Positions 27,868 to 39,228 are shown, counted from the stretch's first letter. The stretch: DNA of 64,000 bases from Symbiodinium sp. CCMP2592 (GCA_905221615.1 CAJNDT010001269.1:979565-1043564), one strand, 5' to 3'. Notes: a model not told the origin generated them from the sequence alone. A program made the numbers and translations.

Positions 27868-29652
27868 TCAAAACTCATCCTCCTGCTCGGCTCCTGCTGA
27901 GCCCTTCTTGCCCTTGCCTCTGCCTTTGGCCGAAGCTGGCATCATGGAGGGAGGTGGCATGCTGCTAGCAGCTGCAGCTGACACCGGCGGTTTACCCCCA
28001 AAGGTGGAAACCTTGTAGTCTCGCACTTTCTGGTCCGGCTGATTCTGCTTGTCACACAGCTCGTCCCAGGAAAAGGCAATGTCATCCACAGGCATGACAT
28101 ACATAGGAATTGGGAACGGGTTGGAGTCACTGCTGTGAATGAGCGGTGTACTCCAATGCCTGGAGCTTTTGCCAAGCTGCACGCCCTTTCCGGAACCTTT
28201 GGACTCCTTAAGGGCCCTTTCAAAAATCTCCTTGTCGGCTTTGTCCATCTCCAGCTGGATGCCGTAGGCCACTTCGCTCCAACATTGTTCCCAGAGTGTG
28301 TCTTCCAGGGCCGGGGCCGGCGGTTTACTCTGGATGATTGTGTGCACATCCCGAGTAATCTCCAGCCGCCCCTGAAACACACCATCCTTCTCAAAGTAGA
28401 TCATCCTGGCTGCTGCACGGATCTGGTCGTTCCACTCACGGTTCTCGCTGGGCTCCATCACCGTGAGTGTTCGCCAGAGGATGATCATTTGAGTGGGCGG
28501 ATTAGTCTGGGTTTCCGCCCACTTGTTCATGGCCTTGAGGAGGACTCGCACCGGGAGCTCCAACTTGCGCTGGAACTGAGGCGAAGCCGGCGTGGCACGG
28601 ATGTGAAATCCTTTGGCCACCGTCTGCCCGTCTTTCCAGAGCGGTGTACCCCCTGAGCCTCCAAACGCGGCCATGAACTCCTTGCGTAGGTCCCAGGATT
28701 TGAAATACAGTGTGGTAACTGTACTCCACTTGCCAGTGCCGGCTGGCGGTGTATTCGGGTCAGTTTGCAAGGCCCCGAGATAGTAATACTCGGCAGAGTC
28801 AGAGGCGTTGTAGCTGCGCTGCTGCAGGAAGTGACGCACATAGGTGACCTGTCCCAAAAGCCAGTTGATCATGTACAGGCGCTCTCCAGGCGCCATGCTT
28901 TGATCCCAGCCGCTGAGAATAACCATCAGGCCGCACTCGCGCTTCTGCTGCGCCCTGTTCTCAGAAGCAAGCCAGCGTAGGCCTTCCTGGTTCTGCGCGA
29001 TGCGGTCGTCGAGCGTTTTAACCACGTTTTCCACTTGGCTGATATAGTGGAAAAGCTCCGGGCGGATTACCCCATGGTGGTAGGCCCGCACCGTCTGTAA
29101 AACGTCCGCGCGCGTGGAAACCGTTCCGGAGAGCCACGATTGCACTGCCGCTGGGTCGTTGATATCCACCCCCAGCTGTGCTGCTGCCAGTGAGTATGCC
29201 GTGGACTCCTGCATGGGCATGGGCTGGAAAAGGTTAGCGCCCTGCCCTGCATCTGGCGGGGTAGCAAAAGGATCCGGTCCCATATCCTCCATTGTAGCAT
29301 CCGACTCTGGCACCTGCGGTGTACCCAGCATAGAGCCCGAGGCTGACGGGGCTTTGCGCTTGTCCTGCCTGTGCTGAAACCAAAGCTGCTGGTTGGCGGT
29401 GTACACCGGTTGGCTCGTAATATTCTGCTGCAAACCCAGTTGCTGATGGGCTTGCGTGAGCTCTCTGGCCAGATTGGAAGGCGGGTTAGCCGGAGCTTCT
29501 CCGCCCTTTCCTGCCATTGCCGATCGAGGCAGGCCTTCCTGTGAAACCCGTGGCGGGGTACTCCCTTGAGGAGCCGCCAACAAAACTTTCAGAAACAACA
29601 AACTCTGCAAAAACCTTCCGAAGTGAAACCTGTAAGCTGCCATGAAAGCCAT
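27868..29652 (-). CDS. LINE-2 ORF1 protein
   Basis: The frame is open from 29670 (GTG). The first ATG is 29652 and another plausible start is MAGKGGEAP near 29518, just before a Gln-rich segment. It is likely the RNA-binding ORF1 protein: a Pro/Gln-rich N-terminus, a central TLYFKSWDLRKEFMAAFGG segment with an RRM-like look, and a Gly/Lys-rich tail ending KGRGKGKKGSAGAEQEDEF. I see no zinc knuckle. The nucleotide motif TA[ACT][ACT]CCGCC occurs at least 12 times, giving TPP, NPP or KPP in one phase but YTAN and VIRP in the others. Confidence 0.7.
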   Translation of the reverse strand: MAFMAAYRFHFGRFLQSLLFLKVLLAAPQGSTPPRVSQEGLPRSAMAGKGGEAPANPPSNLARELTQAHQQLGLQQNITSQPVYTANQQLWFQHRQDKRKAPSASGSMLGTPQVPESDATMEDMGPDPFATPPDAGQGANLFQPMPMQESTAYSLAAAQLGVDINDPAAVQSWLSGTVSTRADVLQTVRAYHHGVIRPELFHYISQVENVVKTLDDRIAQNQEGLRWLASENRAQQKRECGLMVILSGWDQSMAPGERLYMINWLLGQVTYVRHFLQQRSYNASDSAEYYYLGALQTDPNTPPAGTGKWSTVTTLYFKSWDLRKEFMAAFGGSGGTPLWKDGQTVAKGFHIRATPASPQFQRKLELPVRVLLKAMNKWAETQTNPPTQMIILWRTLTVMEPSENREWNDQIRAAARMIYFEKDGVFQGRLEITRDVHTIIQSKPPAPALEDTLWEQCWSEVAYGIQLEMDKADKEIFERALKESKGSGKGVQLGKSSRHWSTPLIHSSDSNPFPIPMYVMPVDDIAFSWDELCDKQNQPDQKVRDYKVSTFGGKPPVSAAAASSMPPPSMMPASAKGRGKGKKGSAGAEQEDEF

Positions 29653-29696
29653 AACAACCAAACCATGCACATGCGCCGCTGAAAGCCGATACGCCT

Positions 29697-29709
29697 GGGT
29701 TTAGGATTT
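29697..29709 (+). repeat. Target-site duplication of LINE-2 (5' side)
   Basis: GGGTTTAGGATTT, identical to 22745-22757, followed by more TTTAGGG-like units. Confidence 0.7.
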
Positions 29710-29721
29710 AGGGTTTAGGGT

Positions 29722-29820
29722 AAACCTGATTAAGAAACCCTGGGCCTACAACCCCAAAATAGCAGGATTCTGTTGAGGATCCCTTATAAAGGCCCAACGT
29801 TTCTTAATCAGGTTCCTACA
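29722..29820. repeat. Foldback element, family A, copy 2
   Basis: AAACCTGATTAAGAAACC at the left is the reverse complement of the GTTTCTTAATCAGGTTCC end at the right, apart from small differences. Same family as 1478-1573. It sits 13 bases outside the LINE-2 duplication. Confidence 0.7.
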
Positions 29821-30176
29821 CTATGGGAGCTCCTGGGCTTAGATTCCGTAGTACAGGGGGCTTATCTCAGGACTGATATATATATATATATATATATACC
29901 TGGAGCCCGAATATGATTGGTTTAGGGTCTATTCCGCAATGAAGGGGTGCTTTAGGAAATCATATGAGCGGTGTAGGGGTTTGCAGGAGGATGTTTTTGA
30001 AGATGTTTGCGAAAGTCTGCGGGTGCCATAGTGCCATGGAGGGAGGGTGAAGGTGCCTTCTATTCCGTGTATTGCTTGCAAAGTTGTTCCGTCATTGTGG
30101 TCTCCACATCAGCCAGAGTTATCTCTGCCACGGTATTCGTTCGCCAGCTCTTGTTGCTGGAGCTAACCCTAATACT

Positions 30177-30284
30177 AATATAGGGGCCTTAATAAATCCT
30201 AGACTATTTTGGGGCGCCCTGGTTATAACTATAGTATAATGGGCCCCAGAAGCCTATTCTAATTGCTAAGGCCCCTGTATTATT
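30177..30284. repeat. Foldback element, family C, copy 3
   Basis: Starts AATATAGGGGCCTTAATA and ends GCTAAGGCCCCTGTATTATT, so the ends are inverted repeats. It shares the inner ATAATGGGCCCC block with copies 1 and 2. Confidence 0.75.
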
Positions 30285-30643
30285 AACAAAAGCACCGATG
30301 TATGCCGAAAGGGCTCGGGATGCCTTTGAGGCGGACTGCCGTTGTTTACCAGGGTGCCGAACAACAAGGGTGAGTCGTTTCGAGTCCACTCCATGTTCCC
30401 GTATCTTCTGTGGGGTGCGGCTGCCGACAATCCAGTTTCTTGGTCGTTCTTGCGTGCTGAAGGGCACCCGGCATGTGACTGCACTTCCCTATACGGCTGG
30501 CAGCGACTCTAAATGAACCCGAAACCCCAGGCCCCGAACCCCCAAAAGGCCCCAACATAAGCCCTTAAACTGCAAGGAAACTAAGTCCGAAGCCCACGAA
30601 GTGAAATCTGGTCTTTGCATCCCGGCTACTGCCACCCTGCCAG

Positions 30644-30700
30644 GCAGAAGAGAAGACCGGGGAAAAGGCCGATGCAGAGACGGAGGACTCGTCAACCCTG
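30644..30700 (+). CDS. Possible Glu-rich exon
   Basis: Good acceptor (GCCACCCTGCCAG) and a GC donor at 30701, phase 0 at both ends. Reads AEEKTGEKADAETEDSSTL. It resembles the charged exon candidates at 20675, 21204 and 22283, so LINE-2 may lie in an intron of one gene. This is inference from composition only. Confidence 0.3.
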
Positions 30701-30705
30701 GCTAG

Positions 30706-30792
30706 ACTTACCTTTAGGGAATGGAGGCATGGGGTACAATTATAACTACTTTTACTACCATGCTTCCATTCCCTACTAACCGAAGGTAAGTA
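30706..30792. repeat. Imperfect hairpin
   Basis: ACTTACCTTTAGGGAATGG... at the left pairs with ...CCATTCCCTACTAACCGAAGGTAAGT at the right (17 of 18 in the inner arm). The loop is AT-rich. The possible exon at 30644-30700 ends next to it. Confidence 0.65.
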
Positions 30793-31019
30793 GATTGTCC
30801 GTCGGTGTCCCCGTCTGTCTGTTTGTTTGCTTGCTTGCCTGTTGGTATATGAAATTAGGGGCCCGTTTAATAAGGATCCTACCATTTACGCTACCCTATT
30901 TGTCGGAAACTCCCATTTTCGTATTTTCCCTCAAGATCTGAACCTCCCGCTTCGCGACACCGGAGATAAGGCGTTAGATTTCCTCATAGCACTGGCACTT
31001 GCATTGCTCCCGAGCGGCC

Positions 31020-32753
31020 ATGGCTTGGTCTGGGGCGGAGCTTGCAGATGGAAAGCATGCGGCACTGCTAGTGTGGGTTCTCTTTGGGCTGCACTTGCTG
31101 GCATTCGGTCGCGATGCTTCCGTGAAGTTCCGGCGGTGGATGCAAGAGAAATATGCCTCCAAGAGCACCCAGAAGCCACAGCCACGCGTCGATGAGGCGA
31201 TGAAGCTCCAAACAGAGAAGAACTTCTATTTGCAAAGCTGCTTGATGCACCACGGGGCGGCGGTGTCGGTGCCCTTGCTGTGGCACGCCCCCGGCACGCG
31301 GACACTTTGCTTTATGGCTGGCATCGCATACATCGTGCATGGATGCGTCAGCTGTGGAAGGATAACCATGACTGCCAGCAGATCGCGCATGATTTTCGCC
31401 CTCGTTTACGTCGCGCTCGGGGTAAGCACATGGGAGACGCGGGTCCTGCGGGGCCCCGAGGGCACGGTCGTACAAAATATACACACCCTTACAAGGCTGA
31501 TCATGACCATCGTGCAGATCGATGCTAGCCTGCACGTGCCCGCACAGTTGGGTCTGTCCGTCGTGGAGGTGCTTGGTGCATTGCAGCTCAACGGCCTATC
31601 ATCTCATGCGCTCTTGGTGGTCTACAGCCAGAGTTTGGTGGCCCTTAGCTGCATGGTCGTAGGCTCACTGCAGGAGGCTTCTCTTCGAGAAAACTTTGTG
31701 GCACAGTTTCGATCGGAGGATGCTGAGGCTATGGTCCAGGGCTTCCGGCGCATGCTGCAGGGACTTTGCGATGGCTCTGTGCTCTTGGATGGCAGCTTGA
31801 ATATCAAAAGCCAAAGCCAATGTTTGAGCCGGATGCTTTCGACAAAGGCAGAAAGCTTTGAATCCATGCATTTCCCGCACCTTCTCGCGGAAACAGAAAA
31901 GCGAACCTTTCGTGACTTCATCAAGGCATCCGCCCAGAATGCGGTAGAACAGGAAGGAACTCCACCTTGCATGCGGGTGTCTTTGAAGGGCCGCGAGGAG
32001 ATCCCGCCAGTGTCCGTAGACCTATTCCATGTGTCGCTCTCCCATCTCTATGGCTCGGATGACAGCTATCACCTCTTGGCCGTGCGACAGGATGCCGAGC
32101 GAGACTAGGTATGACTAGGTGTCACTTTGGGAAACATAAGTGAAACATAATAACTTCCTGAATGGTGTTACGGAGGTACTCCTCATAGATACTCCCGAAG
32201 CTACAACCAAGGAGAGTATTTCCCCGACGCCACGAGCTTTCGGCATGAGCTGGTGAGGTCGAGCCTTGCACTTCGCCGAAAGGGCCGACCTGCAACTTCG
32301 ATCACGTCGGACGGCTCCGCAGCATCGATCCTGCAGACCTTGCCCCAGCTAAAAGAGATGATGCTCTTGGTGGAAGCTGCAAAGGAACATCAGGATGTTT
32401 GCCAAGTGCATCTGAACTACAAGCCTTCTTCCTCAGAGGATCGTGGGATGCCAAGCCTCCGGAAATTCATCCGCCCCACGGACTGGGAGTCCGTGCGTGC
32501 TCGAGTGCGGGGCTTCGGTGAGAAGGCCACAAAGGATCCGAACTTGAAGCCCAAGCATTTCAGCAAGACGGTTTGGCTCCGAGTGATGGACCAGCCGGGG
32601 AGGTATATGCAGGCGAACAAGGCCAATCTCAAAGTGCACGGCGGTGCGTCGGCAAGCAGTCGTGAGGACGTAAAGGTCTGGCTCCATTTGTCTGACTTCG
32701 TCTTGACGGAGCGGCAGCATGTTGAACCTGAGCTGGAGGACATCGACGAGTGA
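31020..32753 (+). CDS. Multi-pass membrane protein with PAS-like region, two exons
   Basis: Exon 1 runs from ATG 31020 (context GCGGCCATGG) to about 32100; exon 2 runs from about 32177 to stop TGA 32751-32753. Both are in the same frame but separated by in-frame TAG, TGA and TAA stops at 32106-32153, so a short intron of about 75-85 bases is likely. Its borders are ambiguous (GA or GC donor, AG acceptor). The N-terminal half has about five hydrophobic segments (for example LLVWVLFGLHLLAF and MIFALVYVALGVS). A soluble part follows with a PAS-like pattern (DGSVLLDGSLNIKSQSQCLS) and a C-terminal region with IRPTDWESVRARV. Dinoflagellates carry many proteins of this layout, probably sensory; the ligand is unknown. 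This is a host gene, unlike its retroelement neighbours. Confidence 0.65.
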
Positions 32754-33023
32754 GCCGAGACATCACAACTAGGGCTTGGGAAGTTTAGGATCTGGAACCC
32801 ACATCGCACATGATGTCACGTGCGCACTACCCTAAACGCTAAACCTTAAAGTTACGTATAGTGAACCAGAATTTGCGGCATCCTTGTGGCCCCAAGCCAA
32901 AGTGTAGGAAGCTTGGGCACCCATCCTCCTCAATCCAGGTTCCAGCTTTCTGGAGCTGACTGCAAGTGAAGCAATTAAGTACTGGTATATGATGTAAGAT
33001 ATGTTATATACTTTACATGTGCA

Positions 33024-33054
<31 letters not shown>

Positions 33055-33276
33055 GTGGAGGCGGGTGAGCGTCTAATGCATCTATCTGTGTTTCATGCAT
33101 ATGGTACGGTATTCGTCGACAAAGTGAAAACGCACATTGTTCGCATGGCCAAAGTGTGGCCAGTTTCACAATGTTTGCCTGGCATTTGTTGCGTCGGATT
33201 CTTGCGAATTAAGACACACATGTCAGGCATGTCATGGAGGCATCGCCCCTCTTGTCGGCAGCCGAAGGGGTTGCAG
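32754..33276. other. Non-coding stretch with TATATG repeat
   Basis: Contains a TATATG hexamer microsatellite near 33021-33054. No gene seen. Confidence 0.6.
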
Positions 33277-34636
33277 GACAGAGGCTTCAGCCAAGTGGTC
33301 CGAGATCTTTTTGCGGCCGATCAGGTTTGGGGCTTCAGGTTCCGCAAACCTTGAGTCCTAATCGCACATCTAGAACCGCCGCCTTCAGCTAAGCTAGCAG
33401 CAACAATAATGGAGCACCTTATGTTGCACCAAAATAGGTACACTATGCTTGACGACCAGCAAAGACTGCGGCCAAGTGGCGCATCCGGAAAATGCCCTCT
33501 CTTTGGGGCCTCTTACAGTAGGGTAGGATGAAGGTGCGGTACAGCAAGTGAAGGATCCCCGGTCTAGGTTGCAGAAATTTAGAGGTTTGGTGTAATTAGG
33601 ATTTGGGGTTTCAGGGTAATAAGAAGAATGGCTTTTTGCAGCTATTCCGCCCACCTTCGCCATACCCTGGGCCCCTTCTACTCTGCGCCGGTCCTCTGCC
33701 GCTTCGAGACGGCGACAGAGGGCTGCTTTCCTGGTCTCTCTACTGCTAATATATACTGCTAATATATAGAGATCTTGGTTGCGCATGGTATATCCTAACA
33801 AGTCATAAACATACACTCTGAGGGATGCTACTTCTAATCGAAATGGCAGAAAAGCCGCTGCCATAGTGAGACCCGCTCGAACCTGCTCGTTGCTTCGGCA
33901 CCCCTTGTTTTCGAATTGGTGCCCGCGGCTTGAAAAGACCTATGCGAACCTCACCTCGAGAGATTCGTCGAGCATCACATGCCGAGTACTGGGCTCTTCT
34001 CATGGTTTTGGGTTGATGGTATTTTGGTTCTAGGGTTCATAAAACGTTATTTCCGAAGGCAGTCAATTTCCGCGAGCATGCTGCGAATCCGTGCAAGCTA
34101 CCGGCTAAGTTCAAGGTAGCATCCAGCAGCATTGCAGCTCCCATGACATAGTACTGTCCCCGACAAGTAATATCTTCTCAAGAAGATTGGCTGTCGCACG
34201 TACCATGAGCACGGCCATCGAATTGCCAGGAGGTGGGATCTGAGAACATAAACATAGCTGCTACGACATTTTCTCGCTAGGCTGACGGGTGGAAAGGCGA
34301 GATTCCCTATAGGATCCAGGATATGTTTTCAAGACGTGGCTGTTAGAGCTGTCCAGGGCCCCGGTATCCTTGTTAACGGCTGATTGCGATCTATCTTGGA
34401 CAAATCCTACATCCTCAACACTGAATTTCACAAAACCCTAGCATTTCCAAAGCCCGGGACCGGTATCTACAAGAAGCTAAGCCTCAAGCTCGCAGCTTTT
34501 GCGTTGGCAACGGCCTCGAAACCAAGCCCACTAATTCTCCTCGACCCTGGGCTTGACCCTTTGGTATTTCAGAGGGGGTCAGACAGTTCTGTTTCAGGAC
34601 GCCAAAAAGAAGCGAAAGAAGAAGAACAAGAAGTGA
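33277..34636 (+). CDS. Pieces of a possible split gene ending in KKKRKKKNKK
   Basis: Three well-bordered exon candidates. 33277-33324 has acceptor TTGCAG and donor GTTTGG and reads DRGFSQVVRDLFAADQ. 33642-33733 has acceptor GCTTTTTGCAG and donor GTCTCT and reads YSAHLRHTLGPFYSAPVLCR followed by FETATEGC. 34598-34636 has acceptor CTGTTTCAG and reads DAKKKRKKKNKK then TGA, a basic C-terminus. The phases do not join directly, so further exons are missing (one may lie near 33910-33990), or these belong to more than one gene. I do not recognise the family. Confidence 0.3.
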
Positions 34637-37600
34637 GCTGCTTGCTCAAGCATGCCCATCAACGTCGAGCATAACATGTCGGCCGGAGACGGCTTCGGAA
34701 AGACCCACATCTCTTCAACAGCAATCCCTTCACTGACCAGCCTCATAAGCATACTCGCAGAACCAGGACAATCACAGTAGCAATGAACTGTGATACTAGT
34801 GGTACTAGTGGTGACCAAAGATGAGCACCATGGCTTTATCATAGTATTCCTCACCATAGAGCCACAAAGCCTGATCATATGGCACTTTAGCCCTAAGGTC
34901 GACTTCAGGTCAAACCCAGACAAGCGGCCCGGCACCTGGAATACAATACGAAAGAATGGTATATGAATACGAAGATGTATGATATGCCCCAATCCGTGCA
35001 GACAGACCTACACACACACAATTCCTAATCACGGTCATGCTGCATAAATAGGCGCAGTGCCCCAGCTCCAATTCCTGTGTAAGCGATTACTTCAAGCCGT
35101 TTAAACCAAAGCCCAATCACCCGCAACTCTGAGACCTTGACGGCCAAACCCCGAAGTTCCCACCAGTCACGAGACCGGTGAACTGCCCCAAACCTTAAAT
35201 CCTTATAACCCAAACCGAATGTACACCCGAACTCCTCATAAGCCCCAAACCCTAAGCCCTGAGCCCTGAGCCTGATACGAAGGGGAAGGAGCCATCTCCC
35301 CCGAGCGTCGCTCTGTGGGCTCGGATGTGGCTGTAAAAGCTGGAAATCGTGGTTTTTCAGGGGTTTAGGATGTTGTAGGGGCAGGGGTTTAGGGTTCCAG
35401 GACGTGGGGATGGGCGGGGTTAAGGGATTTAGGTTTGAGGTTTTCCGAGATGGCAGGGAAGACTGTGTAAGACTAGGTTTACCCTTGGCTTCCTTTTGTA
35501 GGAAGATGAGTTTACTGTTCGAGCTTTCGCAAGCTTTAGGGTCTTTTGTTGCAGGATTCGCGGTTGGTGTAAGTAACATAATTGCGCATCGGATTCAGGG
35601 AATGACCGAGCATGCTCTGACGGAAGTTCTGAACACGAACGTTGCTGTCAGGACCGTATACCCTAACCCTCCCGTCTGCTGTAGGACTTGCACCGTAGGG
35701 TTCTGGTGCGTCCCCTGCAGTACGACCTGGTAAAGCCTTCTACCAGGTAGGCTTGCTAACGAATGAACCGGTATCGCACCAGACCTTGCCAGGCTTGTTC
35801 GAGTGCGAGTGTCAAACCGTAAACACTTAAGTGACCCTAAGCCCTTATCCCAACAAGCCTGTAAGCCGCAAACCCGGGTCATTAGTTCTCCACAGCAGAG
35901 CCTCGTTTCCTTTGGAAGCGCTCATTCCTTCGGGTGCAGGCTTCTGTTTGGGATCTACAACCCGCCGGTGCCGGTTTACGGGGTTTAGGGTTTAGGAGTT
36001 ATTCGAAAGCTACAGATAACCTGTTCTTTTGAGGGTCGGTTCAGGGCTTACCTTGCGAGGAGCAGCTTCAGTTCAAGGGGTTTTGGGTTTAGGATTCAGC
36101 CCAAAGCTACAGAAACAACTGTTGTTTTGAGGGTCCCGATGATGAGGCCCTGGCTGCTTAGCAGATCAGTATGGATATAGTGGTAGCAGTTCTCGCATGA
36201 GTTGGTCCAGAGTTCGTCTTGTTTCCCTTTGAGCTGTTGTCAAAGGCGCAGTTCTCGAACTGCAGGCAAATCTCCGATGCCACAATCCCCCACATTCAGC
36301 CCTGAAACGTTATCCTTTGATTCCCGTACGACGTAGGATATTGGACAACTAAGTCGGAGAACCCGCCTATTCCAGGAATCCCAGGGTTGGTGAGGCAAGG
36401 TCGCTCGATATGGGAATACCTCCCTTGATATGACGGATTTGATGTATTCTTGGTATGGGATTTGCTAGTCTATACTCCCTTTGGGCAGTAAGTACCCGTA
36501 AATGCAACAGTGTCACAGTGTCTGGTTTTCTGAATTCAGATATTGTGAGCTCGGCGTCGGGAGACTCCACACGGTTTTTTGAGATAGATCGCTTGAAGTG
36601 TGAGTTGGGGCTTCGTCTCGGCATGCAGGGGACCTGTATGTCGTGTTTGTTCGTGCGCTGAACAAGACTTGCGATGTCCACAACCTATTAAAGCTTCTGC
36701 AGCAACCCCAGATACCTGCCGACATCGCACGGGCTCACAGTCAGGGGGGAGGGGCGACAAATTTCGAAGCCGTTTGCAGAAGGCGCAGCTCTCTTTTGTG
36801 ACTTCAGGTACGGGCAGTCGAGCTTAGGTCTTACGAGCTAGAGGGTCAACCTCCCGCAAAACAGATGAGAGCATAGTGTACCTACAGTGAGGATCAATCC
36901 TGAAACCTGGAGCCGCTGGCCCCCCCAGGCAAAAATGAGCCTTGTTAGACATCCCTATACCCGTATGTACGTAGGACCTTTATGTACTACTTGAGTAACC
37001 CAGTAGAAGAAGGAGACTAGGGTAGGGAGAATACGAATCAAAGCAAAGGAACAGAAGAGTCGCAGCAGGAGGTACAAGCAAGAAGCCAGGAATAAGAGAG
37101 TAGTAGGAGAGTGGGAGTAGAAGAGGAGGAGTAGGGGCGTAACAGAATGAGGAGTGGAGGAGAAGAAATTAACAACGAAAGATCACTGAAACGGGAGAAG
37201 TGGAGCATGAGCATGGGAGTAAGTGAGTAGGACTGAGCAGGACTAGGGAAATAGGAACAGGAATCCGAGGAGAGTGAGAGTGGTAGAAAGCAGGAGTAGG
37301 GTAGTAGGAATAGGAGGATTAGTAGTAGACCTTGAGCTGCACAATCCTAAACCCGATGAGGAGCCTGCAGCCACGACATCTCAACCCTGAGCCATAGCTG
37401 AATAACTTAGATTGAATACTATACAAAGAGAGACCGATGAAATAATACATAAAGGTCCCTGCCACATACCCCTATACCGCTGGTGCTCGGGCCCAAAAGA
37501 CATCAATTCTAGACCCCATGTAGATACTTGGGGCCCTCTTTTGGTAAATATTCGTTTCGAGTTTGTGTACTCCAGAATACATCCTCGATGTGGAGACGGT

Positions 37601-37780
37601 TGCGGCTTGAAGTTTAGGGTTTAGGGTGTGGGGTTTAAGGTTTACTGTTGTAGTCAGAGTCCAAAACTAAAGGTTTTCGACCCAACTTCTCACCCTCTAG
37701 TAGATACATAGATTCGCATAGGGTGTTGCATGACGTGGTGTGATGGTGTTCATATTATGGCTGTACATGTCAAACAATGC
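34637..37780. other. Non-coding stretch, no gene seen
   Basis: Scattered TTTAGGG-like motifs (35390, 35985, 36085, 37615) and a purine-rich tract (37003-37330). The short ORFs have no recognised domains. Confidence 0.5.
37003..37330 (+). repeat. Purine-rich (GGAG/TAGG) tract
   Basis: About 330 bases with very strong purine bias on the plus strand, made of degenerate AGGAG, GTAGG and GAGTAG units. No open frame of interest. Confidence 0.75.
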
Positions 37781-37789
37781 ATGTAGACG

Positions 37790-37904
37790 GTGACAAACTT
37801 ACATACATACACATGTGGTTTATCTTTACAACTCTATAGGCACACACACACACACGCGCACACACAGATACAGCATACCATACGTACATACGTGCCTATG
37901 CATG

Positions 37905-37939
<35 letters not shown>

Positions 37940-38195
37940 GAATGTTTGTACACGTTTAAGCGTATAACAGGCGTATGATGTTTGATGTATAAAGCTCTGT
38001 ACATGCATACGGGCCTAGATTCAGATGCAGGCAATCAAGCGCACATACATATGCGCCTACATGCGAACATACATACATGCATGCATACATACACACACAC
38101 ATGTGTACATACGCACCAACCAGCAATCGAAGATTACATGCATGTATGCATGGGCGCTTGCATACATACATACACACATGCACTCATTCATTGGC
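37790..38195. repeat. CATA/TA/CACA compound microsatellite
   Basis: Degenerate CATA units with embedded CA and TA runs. ORFs on both strands are His/Thr/Tyr/Val/Cys artefacts. Confidence 0.9.
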
Positions 38196-38689
38196 AGCTA
38201 TCCCTTGAGTTCACGAAAGCTGAGTCGTACCCCGCTATTGGGACCCAATCTTGCTGGTGCCCATCGCTGTCCTTCCAATCTCGGGGGTAACCGACTGCAC
38301 TCATCCAGAATGCAGAAAGAAACCGAGCAAACAGGAGAGCAACAGACCCAAGTCGGTCGCCAGGACGCTTGGATCAAAACTGCATGCTGCAGAAGCTAGC
38401 CTACTTCAGCATATTCGTTAGCTGGTCCAAGAAAGTTTGAAGTTCGTGCTCAAGGCCTCCTTTGGGGGCCTGTCCGCGTTTGACTTCCCCAAACACACTT
38501 TCACTTTGCCCTTCTGGAAGGCTTCCTTGACCCGGCACACATGGATCACAGTAGCTATGGCTTCAGATGGCTTCTACACTTGCGTACTCGTGGCAAAAAT
38601 AGCTGGCGGATACTCGGCGTATTCCCTTCTCCTAAGCCCAAGTCCTCACTGACTATACCCATCCACGCACAACAGTGCGGTGGCCCTTG

Positions 38690-39044
38690 TACATGCTTAC
38701 AGACGAATGCATACATTTACAAACAAATGCTTTTGCATGTATGCATACATGCGTACAAGACATACATACCTACACATGCATGCATTCAATACCACGGACT
38801 AGACGGGTGCGTATTGTGCGTTTGCCTGCATATACATACATACAGACATACATACATACATGCATATGCATATCTACGCCTCTACGCATGCACAGACATA
38901 CAAGAGGCATGCGTACACAAGCACGCACATACGCACATGTTTGCATGCATGGGTACATTCAGCGCGCACACACACACACATACAATGACATGTATGCAGA
39001 TACTGTATGCATGCTCGCATGCATACAACCATGCAGACACACAC
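38690..39044. repeat. CATA/CA microsatellite, left side of the Copia-1 insertion
   Basis: Degenerate CATA units that end in CACACAC at 39044. The same type of repeat resumes at 47327 beyond Copia-1, showing a single repeat tract split by the insertion. Confidence 0.9.
39040..39044. repeat. Copia-1 target-site duplication, left
   Basis: CACAC, repeated at 47327-47331. Because the target is a CA repeat, the 5-base length is what supports it, more than the sequence. Confidence 0.7.
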
Positions 39045-39228
39045 TGCGAAAGTATATTAGTCCAGAATGCGCACCAAACTACCCTAAAGTAATTCCGTGC
39101 ACAAGCTCACACGACTGAGACCAAAGTAGCCCTGAAGTTCAGCGGCGCCTTTTCCGGTAGGGCAAAGTGGTCTTGAGCCAACGAAGGTTGGCAAAGTCTG
39201 GGGGAGAAAGGGAGGTGTTATTTTCACA
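39045..39228 (-). repeat. Copia-1 3' LTR
   Basis: 184 bases, TG...CA ends, differing from the 5' LTR only at 39190 (G here, A at 47288). It holds five AAAGT motifs. The purine-rich GAGGAGGCG just inside it (sense strand) is the likely polypurine tract. Confidence 0.95.

Larger units (their letters stand above)
22758..29696 (-). mobile_element. LINE-2: near full-length non-LTR retrotransposon
   Basis: The minus-strand element of about 6.9 kb has ORF1 (27868-29652), endonuclease plus the start of RNase H (25111-27822), the rest of RNase H (24390-25124) and RT (22759-24522), in sense order. It is bounded by 13-bp direct repeats. The RT stop codon TAA runs straight into the terminal A tract, so there is essentially no 3' untranslated region. 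ORF2 is in three overlapping frames, with shifts near 25115 and 24520. They are either decay, assembly error or recoding, and the element cannot be shown to be active. The whole element carries a repeated TA[ACT][ACT]CCGCC motif on its sense strand. Confidence 0.85.

Noticed and set aside
30999-31019. Start of the membrane PAS-like protein at 30999
   Set aside because: It is TTG; ATG 31020 in a strong context is seven codons downstream.
37790-39044. CRISPR-like array
   Set aside because: The repeats are 2-6 bases long with no unique spacers; the context is eukaryotic.
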